In this document: piece after piece, positions 40,594 to 53,332 of the stretch
How positions within the stretch are numbered: position 1 is the stretch's first letter
Layout of the letters: the number at the start of each line of letters is the position of its first letter
Assembly: GCA_019321725.1 (NCBI GenBank)
Contig: CM033119.1
Span: 18,798,694 to 18,862,693 of the forward strand
Origin: Paulownia fortunei
Lineage: Eukaryota > Streptophyta > Magnoliopsida > Lamiales > Paulowniaceae
Length of the DNA stretch: 64,000 bases
Reading direction: 5' to 3'
Notes under the pieces: model-generated
Told to the model about the DNA's origin: nothing
Databases searched by the model: none
The model's input: the letters and a program-made list of their open reading frames with translations, nothing else
Program-made: the position numbers and the translations under genes

Positions 40594-40732
40594 AGCCCAT
40601 GGGCTGCTCTATAGCTCAATAAAAAACACCAATCCTTTCCTATTTACAAGGCTCAAATAATTTCCTAAATAAAATGGGCTTTTTTTAAACAATTGATCAA
40701 AAATGGTCATGGGCTTTGCAAGCTTGGGCCCA
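40594..40732. promoter_or_regulatory. Cluster of six site II (TGGGCC/T) motifs
   Basis: AGCCCA at 40594, TGGGCT at 40600, 40675 and 40710, TGGGCC at 40725 and its overlapping complement at 40727 lie 354-492 bp before the downstream ATG. Site II elements, bound by TCP-type factors, are known to be enriched in promoters of nuclear genes for mitochondrial respiratory proteins. This fits the neighbouring gene. Their activity here is inferred. Confidence 0.5.
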
Positions 40733-40758
40733 TAAAAAATTTAAAGTTAGTATTTAGA

Positions 40759-40764
40759 CACGTG
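40759..40764. promoter_or_regulatory. G-box CACGTG
   Basis: A perfect CACGTG palindrome lies 322 bp upstream of the ATG at 41086, next to the site II cluster. It is a possible bZIP/bHLH site; the motif alone is weak evidence. Confidence 0.3.
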
Positions 40765-41085
40765 TTCTACTTGATTTAAAATCTTTACGTACTATTAAGT
40801 ACACGGATATTGGTTACGGTACATAAACCAGAGCTCAAGGTACAATGTTATCATCCTATAAGATTACGCCACGTTAAGAGTCAAAGCCGGTTCCAATTTA
40901 ATTTCACTCATCTGATTTCACCTCCTCCAGAAGGAGAGTTGTAATTTGTATGCTCTTGCCCACGCTCAAACAGTAAATTGGGCAGCAAGAAATTCTAATG
41001 GAATTTTAATCTTCTTACCAAAACCTAAAAATCCATAATAAAAACAGAGATTGCATTCGCATTTTTAAGCAAAAATCCTCGCAAA

Positions 41086-41560
41086 ATGGCGAGCGGTTGG
41101 AAGAGAGCATTCGGGAATGTGAGGTCCTTTGTTGGAAATTCAATGGGCGGTCTGAGGGGCGGCAGCAGTTTAGCTTCATGGGCTGTCGCCGGAACCCTAG
41201 CTTATTTCCTTTGGGTCCGCCCTTCGCAGCAGCTCAGAAGAGAGCAAGAGGCAAATACTCATATTTTTTAAATAATTCTTATAATTATTTGTGTTTAATT
41301 TGGTTTTTGTCTTAATATTTTTTTTTCTTTTTTGTGTCTCAGGAAAGGGCAGCGTTGGCGGCGGCATCGGACTCTTATCGATATGTTGAAAAGAGAAAAC
41401 CGATTCCGGATCCTCAGGTTACTGTTTTGTGAATTTCATGTTTTGTGGCGAAATTGTGAGTTGATGGAATTGGGAATTCATGTGTATTTGAATTGAATAT
41501 TTTTTGCAGGAGACTGGATTGGTGTATGGGAACAAAAACAGAGCGAAAAAATCTGAGTAA
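41086..41560 (+). CDS. Small single-span protein, likely mitochondrial complex I accessory subunit (NDUFB4/B15-like)
   Basis: Exons 41086-41250, 41343-41417 and 41510-41560 join to 96 residues. The product has a basic N-terminus (MASGWKRAFGNVRSFVG), one hydrophobic span at about residues 28-44 (SLASWAVAGTLAYFLWV), then a charged tail with RREQEERAALAA, YRYVEKRKPIPDPQETG and LVYGNKNR. I recognise this as a highly conserved small plant protein. From memory, its Arabidopsis relative (At2g31490) has been found in mitochondrial complex I and equated with the NDUFB4/B15 accessory subunit; that equivalence is less certain than the gene itself. Intron 1 uses a GC donor (GAG|GCAAAT), forced because no GT is available and GAG must join GAAAGGGCAGCG. 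The upstream site II cluster fits a respiratory-chain gene. The alternative frame starting at 41097 is a shadow. Confidence 0.85.
41251..41342 (+). other. GC-AG intron 1 of the complex I-like gene
   Basis: The donor reads GAG|GCAAAT, close to the known GC-intron consensus AG|GCAAGT, and the acceptor is GTCTCAG|GAAAGG. The 92-bp intron keeps phase 0. No GT donor lies near the exon end. Confidence 0.8.
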
Positions 41561-41718
41561 TTTATTGGAGGCTCGAGGTTATGAGTAAGTTTTGTTAGGT
41601 GGAAAAATCAGCTGAAAGATTTTGCTGTTGCTAGATTTACTGTTTTTCACATCAATACATCTTTGTATGCACTGGAAAATGGCTCTTATGAGCCTTTGTT
41701 TATCTGAGTCACAGTTTG

Positions 41719-41724
41719 AATAAA
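41719..41724 (+). terminator. Canonical AATAAA polyadenylation signal of the complex I-like gene
   Basis: AATAAA lies 160 bp after the TAA stop at 41560, in a T-rich 3' UTR-like stretch, a normal distance for a plant near-upstream element. Confidence 0.5.
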
Positions 41725-42058
41725 TGATGAAAGAAGTTCAGTGCTGAAGTTATGTTGTTGTAGTCATGCTCTCTCTGCCTCTGTTACTCTATATTAGCAG
41801 AATTTGTCGCATAATCTGAAGGTTATCTATGTGATCGTTATGGTTTCAAATTCTGTTGCAGTTACAATAATTGATATTTGATGATGAGGGCTGGTATAAT
41901 TGGCGTATTTGGACTATTTTTGCTGGTGAAGAATATAGTTAATTAGGATTCTGTTGATTCATGCGGTCCCTGGTAGATGTTTCATGAGATTATCCTGAAT
42001 TTGAGAAAGATAATGGAATGGCTATTAAAGTGGTATACTAAAAAGTCGGTTGATCTGT

Positions 42059-42525
42059 GTTAAACTCCCAGCCGAGGCCTTGTAAATGCTACACGTGCAC
42101 TTGGTGCAACGTCCACCCTCCAAGTGTCCTATTTTTAATAAATGGGACACTTGCAATCATCCATGCATCCAGTGCGTTAAACTCCCAGCACATGCCTTGT
42201 AAATGCTAGACATGCACTTGATGCAACATCTACCCTGCAAGTGTCCTATTTTTCACTAAATAGGACACTTTCAATCATCCTGCACCCAGTGCGTTAAACT
42301 CCCAGCACATGCCTTGTAAATGCTACACATGCACTTGGTGCAACACCACTCTCCAAGTGTCGTATTTTTTACTAAATGGGGCACTTGCAATCATCCATGC
42401 ACCCAATGCATTAAACTCTGAGCACAGGCCTAGTAAATTCTACACGTGCACTTGGTGCAACACTCTCCAAGTGTCGTATTTTTTACTAAATGGGACACTT
42501 GCAATCATCCATGCACCCAGTGTGC
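42059..42525. repeat. Four-unit tandem array, exact 117-bp period
   Basis: Units start at 42059, 42176, 42293 and 42410 with GTTAAACTCCCAGC (ATTAAACTCTGAGC in the last). Each carries TGTAAATGCTACAC, CACTTGGTGCAAC and the inverted pair AAGTGTCCTATTT / AAATGGGACACTT, so each unit can form a hairpin. Units differ by scattered substitutions. Because 117 is a multiple of three, a peptide-repeat open frame (42309-42593) appears, but it does not cover the whole array and has no codon-like conservation. Confidence 0.92.
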
Positions 42526-42653
42526 CATGCACTAGATGCAGCTTGTATTGGACCCCCAGCACAAAGGTTACGGTACAAAATGGATTTTGTTGATTTGCTA
42601 ATCATTATGCCTCATTATGGAGTTAAACAAGGCTAGTATAATGCCCAAAATAA

Positions 42654-42720
<67 letters not shown>

Positions 42721-45359
42721 TTGATATGGTTTTTATTGGATAATAACAAACTACAACAACACAAATCTTCCTATGTAAGATGGAGATGCAATCGATTTGA
42801 ATGGAACAAGTTGGTGGAAAATCCAAAAACACAATGCGTACATCGTCAGAAATTTGTTTGCAAAACGAAGAATCAAGAAAAGTTGATATGACAAGTCGGC
42901 TATAAGAACTGACGAACTGTCAAGCTACTCCCAGGAAGTTTTAAACGTTATTATAGTTTTTCTATAAACATGGCCTCTACTGGTAGTTTCCTCTATTTAT
43001 TCTCACTAATTTTTTGTCCTATGCAACACATAAAAGTGACTAAATGAATTCTTTGATTTTAGCATCTTTATTTGAGCATCATCAATCAACAGATTTACGT
43101 GAGAACAAATGAATTTTCCTTTACACAATTGGGAACTACGACTGTTGAGAATTATAATTTCAAAGAATATTATGCCAGTAAACAGCCTGCAACTCTGATT
43201 ATGTTATCATTACGCAACAGAGGCCAAAAGCATGCCAATAATAATAAATGGTTGGTATTACTTATTCCTCTTGAACTAGCTTGCTATTGCACTGCTAAGT
43301 GATAACCATGGAGAACTTTTGTTTTGCTTGTGCTTTAGGAATGAGCAATGCAATTCTTCTTCTACAAGTCAATCTGGTTTAATATACCTAGGGTATCATT
43401 TCTTTTGCAGAAATAACAATTTTAGTACACTGTTTCTCATTTAGCTGCATTGGGTGTGTGCTTTCAGAAAACTTGTAGAGTGAAGTGGGAAGATGTGGAC
43501 TTAAAGCCAGCAAATTTGGTGAATGGCAATATAATTAATAGCCACTCTTTGTCAGCATTGCAGGAGTGGGATTTAGTTATAGATATGGCTACTTGTAGTT
43601 TTTATTCCAGAAGCCACTGCAAATAATGAAAACAAATTTGCTCTTTGTTACAGAAACATCCGAAGCTGACGAGGGAGATAAGTAGATATAATGGTTTGTT
43701 TGGTCTTCAATTTACTATTTAATATCCGTATCATCTCCAACATCACATGTATAAATTGAGGAGACTGACTTGATTTATGAGCCTTCTCTCTCTCTCACTC
43801 TCCGTGGGGTTGGGGTTGTGTGTTGGTGGTTATTGGAACTTTTTTAGACCTGATTGTGTGATCTTCTATTGAGGTAGATTATTTATAGTGTAGATAAAAT
43901 ATACTGAGCTATGGGTCTATGGTGTGGAGAAATATAGAAGGTTTTGTAAAGTGTCCAAATAACATTATCTCATTTGAGTTAGTTGGGCATTTATCTTATA
44001 CTCTTTTAGGCTGGAAATGATTCAAGTGTAGCAAAACAGGCAAGAAATCAACCAGTATACTCAAATTGAAAACTTGAAAGCAAACTTCCAAGAATGGGGA
44101 TGTAGTTTCCACAATTCGGATGTCACCATTATAATGACTTGTAATGGTATTTGTCAATGTGCAGACTGTACAGCTCTGTTGTGTAGATATATTGAAGACC
44201 TTTATATTCAAGTGCCCTACATCCGATGTGTTTGTTTTCATGGTTGAGCATCTTACTTTTGCTAGAATTTTATGTCACTTATCTTGTGATCCTATATAGT
44301 TTTCTGTATATACTCATTCCTATATAAGCAAGAACCTTCGCACCTTATTTTGGTCTCATTTGCTTAGTGTTCATATATTAAATGCATTCTCTTTTCTCAT
44401 AAGGACTCTTAATCTTGTGTATCCACTTCACCAAAACTATAGTTCTTTTAAAAGTAGTGGAAAATGAGGAATGTTAGCTTTTTACAGCCTTCATTTCTTT
44501 GAAAATTAACATGATTGCCTGTGCATTTGATTTGCTGAAACGAAAGAAAAGACATCGCAGAAACCTTAAGGAGGCCAGCCAACGTTGAAGGGCTGGCCAT
44601 TCTTGGTGAGTTGATATGCTACTGTAATATTTTGTCCTACCTGTAAAATGTATCTGCCGACACTTGGTGTAGGGAGGATCTTTTGACTAATATATTTGTG
44701 GCCCTGTATGTATCTTTTTACAGCATTCATTCCCCCCTTTAGGTGGAAGTTTTAGCTTTTCAACATGTTCTTGCACCAATGTTCAATGAGACTTTTAGGT
44801 GTAGTTATTATCTTTTCTTTGCTTCCAAGTTTAATGATTTGGTCGGAGTATAATGGAAATTTCTTCCTACTTGTTTAGCATAGATAGTGTCAAAATTTGC
44901 TGCTAAAAGGGTGGTGGCTGTTCACGTCGCCATGTTGATTAAAAGAAGAATTCAAAGCAAAAAATGACTTTGCTGACTCCTATTGGTTCGAATTTGTGAC
45001 AAGTTTTAGGTGCATTTGCTGCAAATATGTGAAGAAACTGATTATGTAATTTGACTATATCTTGGCAATTTGGATGGCTTATGAGTCGTGTGAGTAAGGT
45101 ACTATGTATTCTTCCCAAATATGATTTTTCATGGTGTTTTTTAAACCAATGCAACCATCATCTTTTCAATGTCAAAACTCACATTCCGCATGAGCTTTGG
45201 TAGCATTTATTTACTTGTCAGTACTTGCTGCAATGGTTAATTCAATTTAGAAGAGTATATTTTACCAATTTATAAATAAATTCAAATTTTCTGTCACAGT
45301 TCATGCCGAATATAACCAATCAGTGTTTTTTATCCCGTGAAAGGAATGAGAAAATGATT
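42526..45359. other. Intergenic region with mixed composition, no gene recognised
   Basis: Less AT-rich than the neighbouring intervals, somewhat like intron or UTR sequence. The longest open frames (42623-42832, 43072-43302, 43996-44241, 44939-45154) show no domains or splice-consistent joins. An unannotated non-coding transcript cannot be excluded. Confidence 0.4.
42654..42717. repeat. (TG)n(GA)n compound microsatellite
   Basis: About a dozen TG units pass straight into about twenty GA units. Confidence 0.95.
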
Positions 45360-47712
45360 TAGGCTGTGTTTGGTTTTTTTTTTTTTTAATGTTATGGAAG
45401 AATGTGTTTTAAGAGAATGTATTGGAGAATGTGTGTATTAGGGGGAAATATATATTTAAATATTATGAAATATGTTTGGTTATATTTTGGAAGAATAAAT
45501 TGAAAATAAAATTGAGGAGTTTTATTTTAAAAAAATAAATTGAGAATAAAATTGATGGGAGATAGCATTAATAAACTTTAAAAAATATATACGACGACTT
45601 TTTTTGCGTATTTGAATTGAGATAGTTATTTGTTATCTATCTAGATGGATCCTCCACTCTTTTTGGGATAAAAATGGATAATTATGTGTATATTCAAATT
45701 AAGCAAAAGTAGAATATGCATATATATAATATATATCTGTATATTTATAATATGTATGAGATTTTCCAAACTAGCATGTCATTAGTCATGGTCAATAATT
45801 ATTTCCTATGTCACAAACTAAGGTAGGTACCTGGCTCTAATCATGATTAGGGATAGAAATGTGGGGTTAATTTTAAGTCAAATTTTCAATTGAAGGCTAT
45901 GACATGGTATGAATGAGCCCATTATGATAAAGAAGAAATTTACGGATAATCATTTTTTATTGGGCACTACTATAAAGCTATTAGCAACTTGCTTAACTTT
46001 CTTGAATTTTTTAATTAGGACAAGCAGTGCTGTTTATAGATCCTTAATCAAATTTTTGATTGTCCTGGCCGCTCCATATTTTTTAATTCATTTTTTGTTC
46101 TTTGACATCTCTTAAAAATGAATTTTTTAGTATATAAATATAAGGATATAATAACCATTATTAAAAGAAAATAAATATCGTAGTCTAAAGTCCAAATTGT
46201 ATTTGTACTAGGTTATTGAACTTTGGTACGCTCGTAGGATGTACTTGTGTTCTGATTGAATTGATGCATTTGAAGTTAAAAATTTTAAATACATAATAAT
46301 AAATCAATAATTTGGTGACACGGTGTATTTTAAATTCTTTTGAGTTCTTAGTTTTAGTTATATTTTGAGTTATTGTAATAAATTTAAAATTCATCTATAT
46401 TGTATTTGGATTGAAATATTTAAATTCGAGAGAAGGATTTTAAATGACTGCATATAATATAGATTTGAAATCTACCACAATAACTTAAAAAATAGTTCAA
46501 AATAAAAGTTAAAGAATTTAAAATTTATTATGTTAAAAGATTATCCAAACAAAATTAATAAATTTGTTATTATACATTTAAAATTCTTAATTTCAAATCT
46601 ATGAATCCAAATAAAATTTTAAAATCATTTGAAATCTTTTCTACCAATCATCCCAAATTCAAAGTTTTTCATTTGAAATGCAACCTCAGAATTTTTAGCA
46701 CGTTGGATTTCAATTTGAAAAATTGAGATTTGACTGAATTGTTTGTATTAATATCTTATTTCATGACCAATTGTGGATTTTGAACGGAATTTCATTACAT
46801 ATATTTCAAAACAATTGAATTTGAATCCAATCTTAAACAATCTAAAATATTGAGATCTGAAAATTTTAAATAATTCTCATATTTTTTGGTATATAAAAAG
46901 AAAAAAAATGATATTTTTGAATTGTTTGGGTCACAAGTGTTTCTTATTTTTTTTGGTAGGTGAAGGTGTAATAAAAAAATATTTTATTAATCAAAATGCA
47001 CTGCATCTCAAGTTTGCAACTGCCTTAGGTAGAACATGAAATAATGATCATGGTATCATTGTTCCTCTTTTGGAGTGGCCAAATCAAGTAATTGTATTGA
47101 AATAGAATATTAAAAACATGATTAGATTTGATTGGTGAAAAACTTGTTCTCCAACTTATCATAAATATTATGTCAAGATAGTGAACTAATCATTTTGAAA
47201 TATTATAAAATAGAAATCCTTCATATATCTAATAAATATAATACCTTCTTTGACTTTACTATCATATAGGAAAAAAAATTTCAAAAAAATAAAATATTTT
47301 GATAATGGAACTATAGTGATTTTCAAGATTGACAATAGAGATTTGACTATGCTTCTTTTCTTTAAAAAAAGGATGTCAAATGGATTGTTGTTGATGGATA
47401 TGGAAGCTAACATCGAAATCTTTAGTGGGTTATAGAGTGCTCCAAGTCATTCCATTTCCACCTACTTGTTTGAATTTGGTGGGAAAGAAGTTTGTCAGAA
47501 ATCAAGCAAATTGAGGATGTTTTTGACGCTCGTGAGTGTTCACATGCTCTTAACTACATGATGATGCACATCATGTTCACACACCCTATATGCTAGGTTT
47601 GAGCCATTCTTTTTCACATGATTTGGGAATTAAATCATGACCTATGGCTAATCGACATCATTTCATGGGTGATTACGTACACTAAATATAATAGTTCTTT
47701 AAATTTTATTCG

Positions 47713-47802
47713 TTACAGCTGGAATTAATATTGACATATGAAAAAGAGATATGATTATTACAGTTGGAATTAATATTGACGTATGAAAAAGAGATATGAT
47801 TA
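47713..47802. repeat. 45-bp direct tandem repeat, two copies
   Basis: TTACAGCTGGAATTAATATT at 47713 recurs as TTACAGTTGGAATTAATATT at 47758. The rest of the unit (TTGACATATGAAAAAGAGAT, then ATGATTA) matches with one further substitution. Confidence 0.9.
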
Positions 47803-48564
47803 AGTGTTATCGAATAAGTCATTGATTATTTAATCAGGTAATTAGATGAACGAGTTCGATCACTAATAAGTATCGCTACTATCAAAATTGATGTGAAATC
47901 AAATAAGTGATTCGTGGTGGATACCCTAAGTGGACACGGGCAATGTTCGCCGGCTTACTCTTTTACCTAAATGAGGAATGAAGGATGTGCATTGCTATCA
48001 TCCAAAATCCACCATGGTCCTTTGGAGACATTCTAACCCAAGTGGGAATTGTGGGATAAGATGACTCACAAATTTGAATTTTTGGGATGTGATGGCTTCA
48101 ATTGGCATATTGTGCCCATCAACAATCACAAGTTGAGGGGTTGGAGGGACCCTTTTGTTTTCCTATTGTGTGAGTTGGATTGCTCTCACTCGATGCCTTG
48201 AACCTTCCATTTTAGACAATGGTTTGGGCCCATCTCCCTTCATTTCTGGTTCCCTCCTTCAAGTACATTTACCACTCTCCTTCTTTGGTAATCGACCTTT
48301 GTGCTTTGGAAAAATTGTGCATTCATAGTACCAATCCACTTATGGTCCATTACAAAAAGATTACACCTCACAAAGCCATTTTTGATTGCTCATTTTCAGT
48401 GTGCTGTCTTCCTAGCTAGATCCCCTTTTCCTTTGTTTGCCGCATCAGGAAATGTAATTGTACAACGACTGATCAATGTAAGTGTTTAATTGAGCGTAAA
48501 CTATAAAAATTTTCTTTAAGGTCTGAATTAATTATATATATATATATATTTTTTATCTAAATTG

Positions 48565-48660
48565 TAAATTACAAATACTCTTGATATTTATTTTGATTTT
48601 ATAAATTGTATCTATTGTGGGTATTTATAAAATAAAAATAAATTTCAAGAGCTATTTATA
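48565..48660. repeat. Imperfect stem-loop, MITE-like
   Basis: AATACTCTTGATATTTATTT on the left pairs with the complement of AAATAAATTTCAAGAGCTAT on the right around a GTATCTATTGTGGGTA loop. It is probably the core of a small AT-rich foldback MITE. Confidence 0.5.
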
Positions 48661-49960
48661 ATTTTGAAAAATAGTTGAATTTTTTCTATAATTAAAATAA
48701 ATTTTAGGAATAGTTTTTTTTTTTTTTAATTTACTCCATCAAATTCATTTTCACAAGTTGTAATAACGCTTGATTAACTTAATAAACTGATGATGATATA
48801 TTAATCTCAAGAATTTTCGTTTTTAATTAAGATGGCATTGAATGACATATTTATGTTTTAAGTTAGAGGTAGGTCTTAAGGTTTGAGTCTTTGCAATTTC
48901 ATTACATACTGGGCCAAGCTACGATTTTACTATATGGGCGAGATCCGATTATAAAAATATAATATTAATTATTTTTTTTATCTATAAAAATATTTTTTTA
49001 TTGTGATTTTTTTATTAACTAATTATTAAAAAATAAATACAAGTTTAAATAAAAATATGATATTTATACATAAATTTCTCATACATATCATATCTGCATA
49101 AGTATTCGAAAAAAAAAATAACTTTTCAATGAAAATGAGAATAAATTCTAATTCAATCTAACACAATACAAAAATAACATACAATTATTGAAAAATATAA
49201 TTCAATAGTAGAGTAATTCTCATAATTTCATCACAATCTTATGAGTCACTATTAAATGTTCAAATTTGTCTTATTATTGTGAAAAAAGAAAATGATTCTT
49301 CAAATAAAATGTAGTTTATATAAGTAACTACATATTTGCAAGTTTATACAATGAATTAAAAATATATTAAAAAACTAATGAAGTTCTTTTTTTTTTATTA
49401 TTATTGTAAAAGAGAACTATTGTTTAAATAAAAATAATTCTTAACATTATAAAAATTTATAATAACATGTCAAAAATGAATTTGTCAATCAAACTTGCTT
49501 CCAAAAACTATTACATACATTTGAGTATTATTTTATAATCATTATTCAAATAAAATGTATTCTAAAAAACCTACATTTATGATTTCTTACAACATAAAAA
49601 TTAGAATAATCTAAAATAATAAGTAAAGAAAGTGGATTCAAAAATTAAAAACTAACAAATAAGTATAAAAAATACCAATAATGAATATTTTTTGACTAAT
49701 ATAAACCATATTTGTAAAAATAAAATCATAATAAAGTTTTAATACTACAAATGCCTTTTAAAACTTTATATTAATAATAAGCACATAAAATTTTAAAAAA
49801 TGAAGTTTTAAATAATTTAAAATATCTTTAAATTTATATATTCAAAATAAGATTATAAAAATTTGAGTGGACAATTGAGATAATTTCATAATTTAAAGGG
49901 GGGCAAAAAAATTAATTTTATTAAATTTTATAAATAAAAAATATATTTGTAAAAAATCGA

Positions 49961-49988
49961 GGAGGCAGGTGGCCGCCTCCGCCCCTAA
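49961..49988 (+). repeat. GC-rich hairpin followed by CTAA at the end of an AT-rich block
   Basis: The 20-bp run beginning GGAGGCAGGT and ending CCGCCTCC forms a GGAGGC/GCCTCC stem and is followed by GCCCCTAA. A GC hairpin near a CTRR end recalls Helitron 3' termini. The spacing is shorter than usual and no matching 5' end was found. Confidence 0.3.
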
Positions 49989-51370
49989 TTACATATTAAA
50001 AAAAAAAATTCTTAATGATGTAAATAAACTTGCATCCAAGGTCTAAATAGTCATTTTCTCAACACACGCAAAACCCCTCAAAATAGCAAAGGGTAATGAA
50101 AGGAAGAAATTAAAGCCAAATTAGCATAATGTTCCCAAACTCTATAGCTTTACCCTCATTTCAAGTCCCTTTAAATTTATTCACTCTATCGAAGAATGGA
50201 CTGACTTGATAGTCAAAGAATTTGACTTTATACGTGTAAACTCCTTTAACAATTTATTATATTAAAAATATTTACGTATTTTGAACCATTCGAATTATCG
50301 ATTATATGATCTCATAACAAGACGATCTCGATCTAAGATATTTTTTTCACCCGCATCACTTTTGGCCCTGCCAAAATTCTTCAACCACACAAGTTCGTTT
50401 TGAAGTTTAGTTAATAAAGAGGCATGTCCGACGACAATCATATGCTACAACTTAGCACAACACACTTAACATGAATCCAAGTTGGTACATCTTCTGCCCT
50501 TCAAGGACCAAAAACACGAGGGCCACGAGGTAAGTTTTGCACCACCAACGAACAATGTTTCAATGAATTTACGAGGTTCGTATCGATGTTTTAAAGTGAA
50601 ATAATAATATTATTATGCATAAATTATCGATTTATATTTTCAATATTTAAAAAATGCTTTAATTCGAGTTGATCCCATAATACGCTTGTACTTCATTTAT
50701 ATTTTTTTATGTAATTATAAGATAAAAAAATTACCTTAAGAGTAAATTTTTGTAATCGCCTAGTTGATACTTTGTCGAAATTACTAACTCTTACTCTTAA
50801 ATGAAGAAGCTTCATCCAACTTCATTTATTCCTTCAATGTCAATTGTGAACATTATGCATGAATCTTGAACCACATTTATCAATCCTTGTCATAATTCAT
50901 GAATCATCAACTATAACTATAATGTAGTAGCCTTTGAAGTACTCAAAACATAATTTGTCCACTTTTGGGCGGCAATAAATGATTTCCATGTGTTGAAAGA
51001 ACAGACCTGCAACCTTCAATTTTTCTATATTATCTTTTATAATTTATTTTTATTAACATAGAAAACATCAAGTTGACACTTAAAGATTTGTTTTAGTTTC
51101 TCATCCATACAAAACAAACAACTAGTTTTTTGTATTTTATGCTTACAAAATACTTTTGGGGTGCTTTATCTTAATTTTTACTACGCATCCAAAAAGTAAC
51201 TAATCCAACCCTATTATTTCGATTCAAGAGTCATTAAAGGTTGTACTCAAGAAATCACGAGTCTTAGACTAACATAATTGGGATAACATAAAAAACGAAA
51301 TGTCGATATCACACTATTGTATAAAGATTGTGTTGCAGATGTTTTTACATTTGGTACAGTATAGGACATC

Positions 51371-51718
51371 GTTTGTTTTCATTTTTATAAGTAATTTCTT
51401 AGTATTTAAAATTTTAAAAATAGATTTTTTTAAAAATATAATTTACTTTTATTTTTAAAATCTAGTTTCAAATATATTAGCATTTTAAGTCTTTTCATGT
51501 ATCTATCAAATTTATTTTCAAATATATTAATATTTTATATTTTTTTATGCATAAAATATTATAAAATAAATATATCTTCATTTTCAAAATTATGTAGTTT
51601 ATATAGAAATATAACTATTGCAAACATATTTTTATTTTTTACATGAAAATCTAGTAAAAATATTTTCAACTCTAAAAATATTAAAAATATAAAAATAAAT
51701 TTGAAAATAAAACCAAAC
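51371..51718 (+). mobile_element. GTTTG-ended MITE, copy 1
   Basis: A 348-bp AT-rich element starts GTTTGTTTTCATTTTTAT and ends AAATAAAACCAAAC, an imperfect terminal inverted repeat. Its interior (TTTCAAATATATTAGCATTT, TTTTCATGTATCTATCAAAT) matches the reverse complement of the element at 53367-53626. No target duplication was recognised. Confidence 0.6.
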
Positions 51719-53153
51719 AAGCTTCGAGTATCCTATATTTGTCCCAATTTTTACAAAAATAGTCTATATATCAACTTTAAATACTTGATTAGCATATTAA
51801 CTATAAAGACTGATTTCAACTATCTACACATATAGTTGATGTGGCCTTTGACATTTTTTATTTTATTTTATTATATTTTATTAAAAAAAAAAGAAATTGT
51901 ACTTTATTTGTTGGAGGAGAGACAGAAGTAAGGTGAAAGGAGTTTGGTGGTGGGTACATGTGAGGAAATTAGAATTATTGAGCAAAGAAATTAATAAATT
52001 TGTAGTAGAGTCAGTAGTTGGTTGGTAAAATTGTGTGGGTGGGGGGCTGTTTGGGGACAAGTTGTGGGGTATTTCTGCAATTTGCTTCCATATGGGAAGA
52101 AAAATAAAGACACACATTTCTTTGCCGTTACGCGGCCGGAATTTCGGTCCTCTCATTCCAACTCTTACACGTTTAAATTGTTGATTAGTACTTTTCATGG
52201 TAACAATATCGACATATATAAATTTTTTAATTTTTTCTAATTTTTATTAGAATCTCTATGTCCAATTAAATTAAATAAATTGAGACTGAGGGAATATTAC
52301 CTTAAAAAATAATGACTGAAAGTTCGTGATATTATACATTAAGTGATGGAATTATTTTAATTAAAAAAATTCTTTTGGGAACATAATTTTATTTGAAATA
52401 TTTTTAAAATATAAACTAAAGTAAGAAATTTGAAACAAATCTTGTTGGATAAGACGCAGTATAGTATTCTATCTGTTGTAAGTTTTTACTTTTTGGTGAC
52501 GTTTTTATATTTTGAATTCATAATCTTACCTTATAATTTTTAATTTATAAAATAATAAAGTGTTAAAAGAGGAACATTGAGTCTTCCCAACATAATTATT
52601 CCAATACTTTAACTTCAATGCGTAAATTAGTAATTGATTGTACGATAAATAATCACATAATTTCAAGCAATTTACTTATAAATAAGAACATATCTAAACT
52701 TATTTATACAGAATAAAGAAAGCAAGCAAATCTTGTCTAATATAGTTTATCTTCTTGTGAGATTAGAATATCAAAACTATTTTTTTCATAAATAGTATAT
52801 TCTTTTAATTATTATTTTATAATGGATTATATCTATATTTAAACTCATTATATCTTATTTAAATATAACTTATTTATGAGTAATTCAGTTTGATACAGAA
52901 TATCCAAGCCCCATTACTAAAGCTATTTATAGAACCTTTTACAAATTTTTTTTTTGTAAAAATATTCTCATATTTAAAATAGTAACGTGATATCATTAAA
53001 CTTTCAATTATCATTTTTAAATATATTTTTTTTATATTTTTTCAACTGTTGTGTAAAATAATATATCCAATTAAATGAGAAATGTGGTTTTGAGATGAAA
53101 AAAAAAAAAAAAAAAGATGGAGTAGACTAGTTTTGATTGATTGATTGACTCAA

Positions 53154-53176
53154 AGACACACACACACACGCGCGCG
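53154..53176. repeat. (CA)n(CG)n microsatellite
   Basis: CACACACACACACGCGCGCG-type run. Confidence 0.85.
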
Positions 53177-53329
53177 AGCACAAGTGACAGCATAAATAAG
53201 ACAGATATAAAGGTTAAAGAAATTGGTAAATAGCAAGTTCCAATGTCCCGACACCCTTCACATGCTCCTCTCCCCCACTTCTAAACCTTTGACCATCATT
53301 CCTAATTTATTTTCTCCAAACACCCTAAC

Positions 53330-53332
<3 letters not shown>

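Larger units (their letters stand above)
45360..49999. other. AT-rich intergenic DNA with short repeats
   Basis: No gene was recognised. GTGTTTGG-type and AATCCAAA-type words suggest decayed MITEs. Listed repeats inside are a 45-bp direct repeat at 47.7 kb, a stem-loop at 48.57-48.66 kb and a GC hairpin at 49.96 kb. A slightly less AT-rich part near 47.4-48.5 kb has open frames of up to 66 codons without recognisable domains. Confidence 0.5.

Noticed and set aside
42309..42593. Plus-strand Cys/His-rich repeat peptide open frame
   Set aside because: Created by the 117-bp tandem array, whose period is a multiple of three; it does not cover all units and lacks coding-type substitutions.
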